64,000 bases of DNA from Oligoflexia bacterium (GTDB taxonomy: Bacteria > Bdellovibrionota > Bdellovibrionia > JABDDW01), in the NCBI GenBank assembly GCA_016715815.1, contig JADJXN010000003.1, forward strand, positions 124,001 through 188,000. Reading direction: 5' to 3'. This document shows, piece by piece, positions 35,715 through 43,822 of this stretch. Within the stretch, counting starts at the first letter, position 1; each line of letters starts with the position of its first letter. The notes under the pieces were generated by a model. The model did not search any database. It was not told the origin of the DNA and saw only the letters and a program-made list of their open reading frames with translations. A program made the translations under genes and the position numbers.

Positions 35715-37922
35715 CTATGTGTTAGCAAAAAGCATTTCGCGATACTTTGGCAGTGGCCAAATGTTATCGGCAATTTGTCTTTCAGCTAAATCACAAGCTT
35801 CACGCAGTTTTACGTTCAAAGGCCCAACCTCTTCAGCAATGCGCTTCATTTTTAAAGACTCATCACCACCGGCTCTCACTTTATCTACTAATAAGCTAAG
35901 CTCATCAAGATTGGTTAAAACGGCAGCATAAGTGGCCTCTAAATTATCAATTCGTGTTTGGTGAAGCTTTTTTAGCTGAGTATTGTTTAAAGTTTCCTTG
36001 GTTGAAGAAAGTAAGCTTAGCTGTGCCTCAACTGCTGGCACCACGTAAGTGTTAACTAGCTCCATTAAGGTGTCTGTTTCAATATCAAGGGTTTTTACAT
36101 AACGCTCTACCATTATGTGGTAGCGGCTATGAATTTCTTGGGGAGTTAAAACTTTTTCAGTCACTAAAAACTTAACAGCCTCATCATTTTTTAAAACTTC
36201 AAGGGCTTCTGCTGTCGTGTTTAAAATAGGAAGGCCTCGTTTTTTAGCCTCTGTACGCCACTCTGCTGAATAACCATTACCTTCAAAGCGAACAGCTTTT
36301 GAAAGCTTAACGTTTTCACGAATCACTTCCATTACAGCCTCATCGCGGTTTTGTTTTTTAGATAAAATATCTTTTAACTTTTCAGTAGATTCTCTAAAGC
36401 TATTTGCAACAGCAGCATTTAAAAATGTCATTGGTACTGAAACAATAGCACTTGAGCCTACTGCTCTAAATTCAAACTTATTACCAGTAAAAGCAAATGG
36501 GGATGTACGGTTACGGTCAGTGTAGTCTTTAGAGATTGTAGGAAGTTTACTTACACCTAAATCTATAATTTGCCCCTCTGTTGCTTGGGCAACTTTTCCG
36601 GCTTCAATGCTATCTAGAATTTTCTCAAGCATGGAGCCTAAAAACACAGAGATAATTGCAGGGGGCGCTTCATTTGCTCCTAAACGGTGGTCATTTCCAG
36701 GGCTTGCAATACCTGCACGTAAAACATCGGCATGCTCATACACAGCTTTAAGCACCACACTTAAACATGCTAAAAACCTAAGGTTTTGATGAGGTGTTGT
36801 CCCTGGCTCTAAAAGGTTTTCACCTTTGTCGTTAGACATGCTCCAGTTATTATGTTTTCCACTACCGTTAATTCCGGCAAATGGTTTTTCATGTAGTAGG
36901 CAAACAAAGTTATGCTTTAAAGCCACTCGCTTTAAAACTTCCATAGCTAAAGTATTATGATCGGCTGATATATTTACATCTTCAAATATTGGGGCTAGTT
37001 CAAATTGACTTGGAGCTACTTCGTTATGGCGCGTCTTTGCAGGGATGCCGAGTTTAAAAAGCTCATACTCTACTTCCTGCATATATTTTTTTACACGAGA
37101 TGGAATGGCTCCAAAGTAATGATCTTCTAATTGTTGTCCACGAGTAGAGGCAGCACCTAGAAGAGTTCTACCTGTCATGATTAGATCAGGGCGCAAAGAC
37201 ACAAAGTTTCTATCTATTAAAAAGTACTCTTGCTCAGCACCTAATGTGGCCTGCACACGCTTTACATCTACATCTCCTAAGAGCTTTAAAAACTCACAAG
37301 CATTAGAAGATAGTGCCTCAACTGAACGTAGAAGCGGGGTTTTACAATCAAGAGCTTGGCCGTGATAACCAAAAAATACAGTTGGTATGCAAAGAGTTTT
37401 ACCGGCTTCATCTTCAATTATAAATAATGGGGATGATGGATCCCATGTTGTATAGCCTCTGGCTTCAAAGGTGGAGCGCATGCCACCTGAGGGAAAGCTT
37501 GAGGCATCAGGCTCCCCTTGAATAAGCTGTGAGCTTGAGAATTTTTCTACTACTTTTAACTCTGAATGATATGTGGTTTGAACTGAAATAAAGGCATCAT
37601 GCTTTTCAGCTGTCAGGCCTGTCATTGGTTGAAACCAATGGCAAAAATGCGTTACCCCTTTACTAACAGCCCACTCTTTAACTACGGCTGCAATGTCTTC
37701 AGCTGTTTCTTTTTGAAGTTTTTTTCCATGATCTAGGGTTTTAATTAAATTTTGATAACTTTCTTTTGAAAGCTTGTCCCGCATTTGAGCAAGACCAAAG
37801 GTGTTAATACCAAAGTATTCAGAAACAGGGCTCAGTGGAGTTGTTCCTGGTTTTTCTACTTTGATTTGAGGGTAATTAAGTGCGCCTTTTACGGCCTCAC
37901 GACGTGAAGTGTTTTCGAGCAT
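35715..37922 (-). CDS. glnN: glutamine synthetase type III
   Basis: ATP-dependent synthesis of glutamine from glutamate and ammonia. The 735-residue length is that of GSIII, far longer than GSI. Markers include the N-terminal SEYFGINTFG, HFCHWFQPMTG, TRHNEVAPSQFELAPIFED, the signature INGSGKHNNWSMSN and the NEAPPAIISVFLG loop. The ATG at 37922 has a strong AAAGGAG six bases upstream. An earlier in-frame Met (37964) lacks one. It is monocistronic, with a leader of over 100 bp that may hold nitrogen control. Confidence 0.95.
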   Translation of the reverse strand: MLENTSRREAVKGALNYPQIKVEKPGTTPLSPVSEYFGINTFGLAQMRDKLSKESYQNLIKTLDHGKKLQKETAEDIAAVVKEWAVSKGVTHFCHWFQPMTGLTAEKHDAFISVQTTYHSELKVVEKFSSSQLIQGEPDASSFPSGGMRSTFEARGYTTWDPSSPLFIIEDEAGKTLCIPTVFFGYHGQALDCKTPLLRSVEALSSNACEFLKLLGDVDVKRVQATLGAEQEYFLIDRNFVSLRPDLIMTGRTLLGAASTRGQQLEDHYFGAIPSRVKKYMQEVEYELFKLGIPAKTRHNEVAPSQFELAPIFEDVNISADHNTLAMEVLKRVALKHNFVCLLHEKPFAGINGSGKHNNWSMSNDKGENLLEPGTTPHQNLRFLACLSVVLKAVYEHADVLRAGIASPGNDHRLGANEAPPAIISVFLGSMLEKILDSIEAGKVAQATEGQIIDLGVSKLPTISKDYTDRNRTSPFAFTGNKFEFRAVGSSAIVSVPMTFLNAAVANSFRESTEKLKDILSKKQNRDEAVMEVIRENVKLSKAVRFEGNGYSAEWRTEAKKRGLPILNTTAEALEVLKNDEAVKFLVTEKVLTPQEIHSRYHIMVERYVKTLDIETDTLMELVNTYVVPAVEAQLSLLSSTKETLNNTQLKKLHQTRIDNLEATYAAVLTNLDELSLLVDKVRAGGDESLKMKRIAEEVGPLNVKLREACDLAERQIADNIWPLPKYREMLFANT

Positions 37923-38031
37923 AACGCTCTCCTTTCTAGAATTTCTGTAAGAACGCGATTTCACTTTGCCTCTTACAAAGGGTTAGAAGTCAGCGGCTAC
38001 TATTAGAACCAATGCAAAAACATGCTCTAAC

Positions 38032-38069
38032 AATAAGCCACAGACAGGCTACAGCCTGCTTGGGTTATT
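38032..38069. terminator. two-tier inverted repeat, possible bidirectional terminator
   Basis: Outer arms AATAAGCC (38032-38039) and GGGTTATT (38062-38069) pair with one mismatch. The inner arms CAGGCT and AGCCTG (38045-38058) pair fully. It sits between the nucleotidyltransferase gene's 3' end and the glnN promoter region. No long T run is present. Confidence 0.35.
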
Positions 38070-38094
38070 CGTCAAGATGCAAAAAATGGCACAA

Positions 38095-38577
38095 TTAAGT
38101 TTTTAGTTTTGATTTTAAATGCTTAAGCTCAGCTAAAGTAGTTTTATCTTTAGCTCGGGGCATGGACTTTTTAATCTCTATTAGATCATCTAAAGAAATG
38201 ACTTGGCAGTCATACCCAAAAAGCTTAACCCTAATAGCCTTAGCTTTAACACAATTTAAATCCCCTATTGGCTTAACATTTTCTAAAATATCTAAAACAC
38301 CAATATCAGTAGCCAAGTACATATTTTCAAGTTTTTGCCCAGGCTTTGGGTAATCATTTAAGGAAGGTTTAAAAGATGGGTTCATTCGATGAATGGGATG
38401 ATAGTCCTTAAAGGCCTGCCTTAGTTTATTAATATTTTCGTCTGTTAAAAGAGCACATATATCTAGGTCTTGGGTGACTTGACTTGCACCATGTAAAATA
38501 GCTGCGTAACCCCCTATAAGAACAAAATCGATTTTATTCTCTAGAAGTACTTTCAGTAGTGAGTTTAAATTCTTCAT
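38095..38577 (-). CDS. nucleotidyltransferase-fold protein (MNT/AbiEii-like)
   Basis: A 160-residue protein with the nucleotidyltransferase start DFVLIGGYAAILHGASQVTQDLDI, where GG and the DLD pair are the expected active-site elements. A later hydrophobic segment includes VISLDDLIEIKKSM, common in this group. Such proteins modify tRNA or partner proteins and often act as toxins or antitoxins. The 68-residue gene upstream overlaps it by 44 bp, so the two form a compact pair. Confidence 0.72.
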   Translation of the reverse strand: MKNLNSLLKVLLENKIDFVLIGGYAAILHGASQVTQDLDICALLTDENINKLRQAFKDYHPIHRMNPSFKPSLNDYPKPGQKLENMYLATDIGVLDILENVKPIGDLNCVKAKAIRVKLFGYDCQVISLDDLIEIKKSMPRAKDKTTLAELKHLKSKLKT

Positions 38578-38740
38578 TTAATTGTAGTTCTTCTCTTGCC
38601 CGTTGTAGTTCTTGTAATAACTCAAATGATCTTTGGTGGTTGATGAGTCTCTGTTCTGGTTCAAGCTCAAAATTATAATCTAAAACTGAAAGGTCTAATT
38701 GCATATTAGCGTCATTGTTTTGCATTACTTTTTTTAGCAC
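38534..38740 (-). CDS. small protein paired with nucleotidyltransferase, possible antitoxin
   Basis: A 68-residue charged protein, mostly helical in character (RLINHQRSFELLQELQRAREEL). No family was recognised. Starts at 38740, 38725 or later are all possible. The overlap of 44 bp with the nucleotidyltransferase gene suggests joint expression, as in two-gene toxin-antitoxin units, but the match is only positional. Confidence 0.5.
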   Translation of the reverse strand: MLKKVMQNNDANMQLDLSVLDYNFELEPEQRLINHQRSFELLQELQRAREELQLNEEFKLTTESTSRE

Positions 38741-38775
38741 TATTAGTAAAGCAAATCAAATACTTACAAAATATT

Positions 38776-38802
38776 TAAGAAAAACGTCTAGCTTTCCGAT
38801 AG
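38776..38802 (+). promoter_or_regulatory. possible sigma-28-like promoter for the Cys-rich exported protein
   Basis: TAAG (38776-38779), exactly 15 bases, then TCCGATAG (38795-38802). Spacing is the canonical FliA distance, and the -10 matches GCCGATAA at six of eight positions. It lies 35 bases before the TTG start, with GGAGG between them. Confidence 0.42.
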
Positions 38803-38837
38803 ATACGTTTGGGTAAAACTATGCGGAGGATAAGGGC

Positions 38838-41648
38838 TTGAAAAAGTGGGGCGTCTTTCTAACAACTCATAAAAGATTACTATCTATTTTGGGGATGTTT
38901 TTTAGCTTATCCTTTGTGATTACGCTGGGATATTCAAACTGCTCACAGGTTAAATTTTCTCAGTTAACTTCAAAAAGCACGGGCGATGAAGGCATACAAT
39001 CTGTCTGTGATCCTAATTTAAGACCCGACGATGAAGAGTTTCAAGCTTGTCCTGGGGATAATGCTCACCAAGCAAGAAGAACAAGGATTGTGTATTGTGC
39101 AACTAATAATACATGGGCTTTTGATAATTGGAGTGCATGGAACTATGGAGCTTGCGTTTGCCCTATTGCTAATCAAGTAGTTAATACTGCAACAGGCCTT
39201 TGTGAATGTCAGCCTGGTTTCCATTTAGACACTGCCACTAATACTTGTGTTGACGATAACTCTGGAAGTTGTACTGGCACTCCTGATACCTATCAACAAG
39301 ATAATAACTGTCTAAGTGGACAGGGTTTTAGGTTTAGAACAAGATCAGTTACATGTAACAACGGCACTTATGAGTACACCCCTGCACAATGGGGAGCTAA
39401 TGATCCACAATGGCAATACACCTCTTGCCAATGCGCGAACCTTGGTGAGCAGCTAAACCCACTTACTGGCGAGTGTAATTGTCCAGCTGGTCAAGTACTT
39501 GTAAATGGTGCCTGCGTAACTCAAACTACTTGTGGACCTGATATTATTAACGAGCACATTGTAAGGAGAAACTGCCAAGTAGGCCATACATATGTGACCA
39601 GAGACACACTTTACACTTATATTTCAGCAACAAACTCTTGCAGTACAAATATTACTGAATCAGTTGAGCAGTTTGATCAATGCTCTTGCGCAATTTCAGG
39701 TCAAATATTAAATCAAACTGATTTAAGTTGTAATTGTCCAGCTGATCAGCAGCTCATTAATGGAAGTTGTCAAACCCCTATCGTTTGTGATCCTAATAAT
39801 GAACCAGGCCCATGGAATGAAACTAGGGCTTGTATAAGTTTTAATGGTCAAGGTGGATTTTCTGCAAATCAGTTCAGCAGTGGTAATGCAACAAGAGATA
39901 GAACAAGAGCACAATGTGTGAATGGTGCTTGGACCCCTAACCCACTTGGAAGCTGGAACTCATGGAATTTTGGTTCATGCGTATGTGCTAACCAAGGGGA
40001 AACAGTCAACGCAGCCACTGGAGCCTGCTCATGTCCACCAAATTATACTGTTTACAATGGTCAATGTCGCTTAAGCGTCTGTACACAAGATACAACTCGT
40101 TCAGAAACTCAAAGTTGTAGTGCTGCTGGCACTCTTTTACCTGCTAGTGGCAGTATGACAAGAACAGTACCTGTTCAATGTATTAATAATGGTACAGGCA
40201 CTCAAGACGGTACGCCCTCAGCTTGGAATTATTCTGCATGTTCATGCACTGCTTACCCTGGAACCATATTTAATTCAGCTTTAAGAGCCTGCCAATGCCC
40301 TAACAACGGAACATGGAATGGCTCAGGCTGTACACCTGCTTGTAATTTAACTGGCCCAACAACTGCGGCTTGTGGAGGTGGTGCTACTTCTGGCCAATTC
40401 TCAAGGGTTAATGCTTGCTCAGCTTGGTCAAATAACTGTGCATGCCCTACTGGCCAAAATTATGTTGTGACAGATGCAGCAACTCCAACTGGCCAATGTC
40501 AATGTAGTGATCCAAACTTAAACTTATATAATGGACAATGTTTACCAAGAGTTTGTAGCTATAGTGGTTCACAAACTGAGATACAATATACAGGTGCAAA
40601 TAATTGCGGTTATAGAACCCGCGATATTACCTGCTCTAATAATGGTACAAGTTTAGTTTATGGCCAATGGAAAAACCGTGCAGGTACTGTGATTCCAACT
40701 CCCAATGACAGGTATGATTTAAGTCAGTGTTCTTGCACTTCAAACCAACAACATTTACCTGATATTTATAGTACATGTACCTGTCCATCTAATACTGTTT
40801 GGAATGGTGTAAGCTGCGTAACTCCAGGAACTGATTGTGGAGCTGAATCTTCAGCAAGTGCTTGCCCTTCCCAAGCTGGAGCAAATGTAATTGGTCAAAT
40901 TGTTACAACTTGCCAAAAACAAATTAATTCAAGTGGTATTTGTGCTGTAACATCAAATTGCACAACATCTAACGGCTGTACCTATTACTGTGCTAATAAC
41001 GCAAATAATTACCCAGACTGTAATTCATGTTCAAATGGTGCGACACCAGTATCAAATTGTACGTCTTGTGATGCTCCAAAGGTTATGAAAAACGGCTCTT
41101 GCCAGTTATGTGATGCTAATTGGGGTTGGGCAATGCCAAATCTTTGTGCTCAATGCGGAAATGGATACGAGTCAGGCTCTGATGGCTATTGCCATGCTTG
41201 TACTGGTAACTCAGTTTCAAATGCCTCGACAGGTATGAGATGCCAAGCTTGCCCTGCAGGAACAGAAGCTAATAGTACACACTCTGCTTGTGTGACGACA
41301 GTTGTAGCGTGTGAAACAACAATTCCAAATTCAGTTGCGTTATGTCAGGTAAGTCAATACTGCAGTAATAGCGGCAATTATCTTGGTCAAAGTACTTCAA
41401 ATATTCCTGCAAATTATAATATTGGATCAGGATATAATGCCGGAGCTAGAATATTAGCGCCTCAGCCAACATTTAATTTTACAAACTCAATAGCAGTAAG
41501 CTGGGCTAATACAATGTACTTTATATGTGATTCTAATGGTAATTGGTATAAAGACCCATCAACAGATGGTGATTGTAGGATTACTGAGTACGTGCCAGAT
41601 GAGCAAAACCCAGCAGCTTGTGCACCTCCAGATCCAGGTGGTGACTGA
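38838..41648 (+). CDS. large Cys-rich exported protein with EGF-like repeats
   Basis: A 936-residue protein predicted outside the cytoplasm. A basic N-terminus and hydrophobic stretch (LLSILGMFFSLSFVITLG) end in YSNC, an atypical lipobox-like site shared with three other proteins here. The body has some ten repeats of a Cys-x-Cys-P unit, for example CNCPAGQVLVNGACV, CSCPPNYTVYNGQCR and CTCPSNTVWNGVSCV, resembling EGF/TIL-type disulfide modules. Between them lie less regular segments with paired cysteines. The TTG start is backed by GGAGG eight bases upstream. It is followed 3 bp later by a PilZ-membrane gene. It is probably an adhesin or surface coat protein. Confidence 0.7.
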   Translation: MKKWGVFLTTHKRLLSILGMFFSLSFVITLGYSNCSQVKFSQLTSKSTGDEGIQSVCDPNLRPDDEEFQACPGDNAHQARRTRIVYCATNNTWAFDNWSAWNYGACVCPIANQVVNTATGLCECQPGFHLDTATNTCVDDNSGSCTGTPDTYQQDNNCLSGQGFRFRTRSVTCNNGTYEYTPAQWGANDPQWQYTSCQCANLGEQLNPLTGECNCPAGQVLVNGACVTQTTCGPDIINEHIVRRNCQVGHTYVTRDTLYTYISATNSCSTNITESVEQFDQCSCAISGQILNQTDLSCNCPADQQLINGSCQTPIVCDPNNEPGPWNETRACISFNGQGGFSANQFSSGNATRDRTRAQCVNGAWTPNPLGSWNSWNFGSCVCANQGETVNAATGACSCPPNYTVYNGQCRLSVCTQDTTRSETQSCSAAGTLLPASGSMTRTVPVQCINNGTGTQDGTPSAWNYSACSCTAYPGTIFNSALRACQCPNNGTWNGSGCTPACNLTGPTTAACGGGATSGQFSRVNACSAWSNNCACPTGQNYVVTDAATPTGQCQCSDPNLNLYNGQCLPRVCSYSGSQTEIQYTGANNCGYRTRDITCSNNGTSLVYGQWKNRAGTVIPTPNDRYDLSQCSCTSNQQHLPDIYSTCTCPSNTVWNGVSCVTPGTDCGAESSASACPSQAGANVIGQIVTTCQKQINSSGICAVTSNCTTSNGCTYYCANNANNYPDCNSCSNGATPVSNCTSCDAPKVMKNGSCQLCDANWGWAMPNLCAQCGNGYESGSDGYCHACTGNSVSNASTGMRCQACPAGTEANSTHSACVTTVVACETTIPNSVALCQVSQYCSNSGNYLGQSTSNIPANYNIGSGYNAGARILAPQPTFNFTNSIAVSWANTMYFICDSNGNWYKDPSTDGDCRITEYVPDEQNPAACAPPDPGGD

Positions 41649-41651
41649 ACC

Positions 41652-42269
41652 ATGGGCGTATTTAAACTAGGTAGAAAAATTAGAGGGGCACCAAGACTCA
41701 AGATAACAGAAGAGGCTGAGTACTTTAATCAAATTAGATTTACTACCAAGGGACATAAAAAAATTCTAAGTGCTAATATTTTTGATATTTCTGAATCTGG
41801 AATTTCATTTGTGTGTAATAAAAAATCAGCTCCCCAAATAGATGAAATTATTATGATGGAATTTATCCCTATTAATTCAATTCAAATTGCATGCATGGGC
41901 CATGTTGTAAGAATTGAAACCCCATCAAAACAAGCCACATGGAACCACTTTCCTGAAAGTGTAAAAGTAGGTATTACCTATCACCATTTACCTGAAGAGT
42001 ATAAAAAGTTAATTTCAGACAGCCTACAAAAAGCATTTAATCTATATAAGGCTACTCCACAGGCTACCTATCATTCCCATAAAAAATCAGAATCATTGAA
42101 GTGGTTTTTAGAAAATTGGCAATCTTTATTAGCCACTATGGCTTTATTAATAGGTACTTACGTTGGTGCTAAACTTATTTGGGAAAATACTAGAGATATA
42201 AAACCAGATGCCCCTCAGTGGTCTAAGGGTGTTTTTGAGCAAACTCTAAATAGGAGTGAGAAGAGATGA
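41652..42269 (+). CDS. PilZ-domain protein with C-terminal membrane helix
   Basis: Putative membrane-bound cyclic-di-GMP receptor, 205 residues. RGAPR (about 11-15) fits the RxxxR half of the PilZ signature, and FDISESGISF (about 44-53) the [DN]xSxxG half. A helix near residues 155-175 (WQSLLATMALLIGTYVGAKLIW) would place the PilZ domain in the cytoplasm and a short tail outside. It is packed between two genes for Cys-rich exported proteins, 3 bp after one and overlapping the other by 4 bp, so it may control their export or display. Confidence 0.72.
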   Translation: MGVFKLGRKIRGAPRLKITEEAEYFNQIRFTTKGHKKILSANIFDISESGISFVCNKKSAPQIDEIIMMEFIPINSIQIACMGHVVRIETPSKQATWNHFPESVKVGITYHHLPEEYKKLISDSLQKAFNLYKATPQATYHSHKKSESLKWFLENWQSLLATMALLIGTYVGAKLIWENTRDIKPDAPQWSKGVFEQTLNRSEKR

Positions 42270-43228
42270 AAAAGTTAAAAGTTGTCACAATGTTCTTTTT
42301 AAGCGTTGTAACACTAGCTTTAATGTATCAAAACTGCGGCGGTCAAGGTCCATCAAACTCTTTATGTTTTGGCTCAAACTGCAATCAAATTACTGGCGGA
42401 AGTACTGGTGGGGGCTGCCCTGCTGCTACACCATACTTTATTGCTTCATTAAATTCTTGTCAGAATTGCCAGTACGGGTATAACTCTGCAACTCAATCAT
42501 GTTTGCAATACAAACCTCCAGGGTCTAACCCAGATTATTCTTGTGGAATTTATGTAAGCGGTAGTCAAATTGCTGACCCAAGCCGCAACTGTGCTGTTGG
42601 ATGTACATTAAATCCAGGGGAAACAATGAAGTGCGAGGCAGTTAGCTATATACTGGCACCAAATGATGTTCTTTATGGCTGTGCTGAAACTCAACAAAAT
42701 TGCACCAACCAGCTCAACCCAAATGAATGGCCTAAGTCAACTTTGACAAATGGATCTTTTACTTACTCCAAGTATAACTATACTTATCTAAATAACCACC
42801 AGGGTCCGGATGATGTACAACAAAACATTATTCTAAGAGACACACAAGGTAAGCTCTCTCCTGTAACCAAAGTGCTTATCAAAAAGGCAGGCAGCACTGG
42901 AGGTTCTGGTTTTGGACCACAGACATACAGTGTAACTTGTAATGCTGGCAATAACCAAAGCCTAACAACAGATCAAACAATTAATCTTCCCGCTGGTGTG
43001 AATGCAGCAGATTTACGTATTACAACTGTTGCAGTGACTTCTTGGACAAATAACGGCTTTAATGCTGGGCAAACCTATACTAACCCACCCATTTTTAAAG
43101 CCTACTTTAGCTCTAGCATTCTCAAGCTTCAGTGTAACCAAGCTGCTCTGACAGGTAACTTCACTATAGCAACTGGCCAAGGTGGTAATACCACTTGGGA
43201 AGTAACAAACCGCTCACAATTACCCTAA
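42266..43228 (+). CDS. Cys-rich exported protein with YQNC anchor motif
   Basis: A 320-residue exported protein. The N-terminus (KVVTMFFLSVVTLALMYQNC) ends in YQNC like other proteins in the window. Next comes a Gly/Cys-rich stretch (SLCFGSNC, TGGGCPAATPYFIA, SCQNCQYGYNSATQSC), then a beta-rich, mostly non-Cys C-terminal half. No named domain was recognised. Its ATG overlaps the PilZ gene stop in an ATGA arrangement, so it is the third gene of a three-gene operon. Confidence 0.65.
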   Translation: MKKLKVVTMFFLSVVTLALMYQNCGGQGPSNSLCFGSNCNQITGGSTGGGCPAATPYFIASLNSCQNCQYGYNSATQSCLQYKPPGSNPDYSCGIYVSGSQIADPSRNCAVGCTLNPGETMKCEAVSYILAPNDVLYGCAETQQNCTNQLNPNEWPKSTLTNGSFTYSKYNYTYLNNHQGPDDVQQNIILRDTQGKLSPVTKVLIKKAGSTGGSGFGPQTYSVTCNAGNNQSLTTDQTINLPAGVNAADLRITTVAVTSWTNNGFNAGQTYTNPPIFKAYFSSSILKLQCNQAALTGNFTIATGQGGNTTWEVTNRSQLP

Positions 43229-43233
43229 AATAA

Positions 43234-43327
43234 GGCATTTTCAGAGGGGGAAAGGGCATTTTCACTCTGAAAATGCCCAATACTTCAGCAATTCCCCTCT
43301 GGTCAAGCAAAATCTCCCTCTGAAAAT
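43234..43327 (+). mobile_element. MITE-like element with nested inverted repeats
   Basis: Perfect 12-bp inverted arms, ATTTTCAGAGGG (43237-43248) and CCCTCTGAAAAT (43316-43327), enclose a perfect internal hairpin, GGGCATTTTCA-CTC-TGAAAATGCCC (43254-43278). The left arm can also pair with TTCCCCTCTG (43292-43301). It lies between the last gene of the Cys-rich operon and the SWIB gene. It could be a miniature transposable element, a terminator or a switchable leader structure. It carries no gene. Confidence 0.5.
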
Positions 43328-43436
43328 AATTGAGATACCTGTCTTTTTTTCTTGATCTCCTCTTAAAAAACGTCTTTCATAGAGTACGTAACAATAAAAC
43401 AACAACCATAACCATATTTTCGAAGGAGAAAATACA

Positions 43437-43733
43437 ATGGCAAAAGCGAAGAAAAAAACCGCAAAAAAGAAAACCTCTAAAAGAAAGCCAAATGCAGCTT
43501 TCATGAAAGCTCTTACACCCAGCTCACAACTAGCTGAAGTTGTAGGAACAAAAGCTATCCCACGCACAGAGGTGGTTAAGAAGCTATGGCAATACATCCG
43601 TAAGCATGGCCTTCAAGATTCAAAAAACCGTCGCATGATCAATGCTGACGCAAATCTTAAGCCAATTTTCAGCGGTAAAAAGCAAGTTTCAATGTTTGAA
43701 ATGACAAAATACATTTCAAAACACTTAAGCTGA
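43437..43733 (+). CDS. SWIB/MDM2-domain histone-like protein
   Basis: A 98-residue DNA- or chromatin-associated protein. The N-terminal 18 residues are nearly all Lys, Ala, Thr and Arg (AKAKKKTAKKKTSKRK), like histone H1-like tails. Residues 25-98 form a SWIB domain (AFMKALTPSSQLAEVVG, EVVKKLWQYIRKHGLQD, FEMTKYISKHL). Similar proteins occur in Chlamydia and predatory bacteria, where DNA is compacted at one life stage. A clear ribosome site (GAAGGAG) and a strong terminator frame this single-gene unit. Confidence 0.92.
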   Translation: MAKAKKKTAKKKTSKRKPNAAFMKALTPSSQLAEVVGTKAIPRTEVVKKLWQYIRKHGLQDSKNRRMINADANLKPIFSGKKQVSMFEMTKYISKHLS

Positions 43734-43762
43734 TTTTAGCTTTTTAGATTGAATATAAAGAG

Positions 43763-43789
43763 CCCCAGAGAGAAATCTCTGGGGTTTTT
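43763..43789 (+). terminator. Rho-independent terminator after the SWIB gene
   Basis: Perfect 9-bp stem CCCCAGAGA (43763-43771), GAAA loop, TCTCTGGGG (43776-43784), then TTTTT. This is a textbook intrinsic terminator 30 bp after the SWIB stop. Confidence 0.93.
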
Positions 43790-43799
43790 ATTTAAGTCT

Positions 43800-43807
43800 G
43801 CCGATAA
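43800..43807 (+). promoter_or_regulatory. possible sigma-28-like -10 element
   Basis: GCCGATAA is an exact match to the FliA -10 consensus. No convincing -35 element is seen, because the terminator T run occupies that position. It is only 15 bases before the ATG of the beta-helix gene, so a transcript from it would be nearly leaderless. Confidence 0.35.
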
Positions 43808-43822
43808 GTAATTAGGTTTATT

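Noticed and set aside
38070..38100. TGGCAC near 38088 as a sigma-54 promoter
   Set aside because: No GC pair of the -12 TTGC box at the right distance, and it points into the 3' end of the nucleotidyltransferase gene, away from glnN.
43262..43597. Minus-strand open frame opposite the SWIB gene
   Set aside because: It covers the inverted-repeat element and the antisense of a well-supported gene; its residues are low complexity (Phe-rich).
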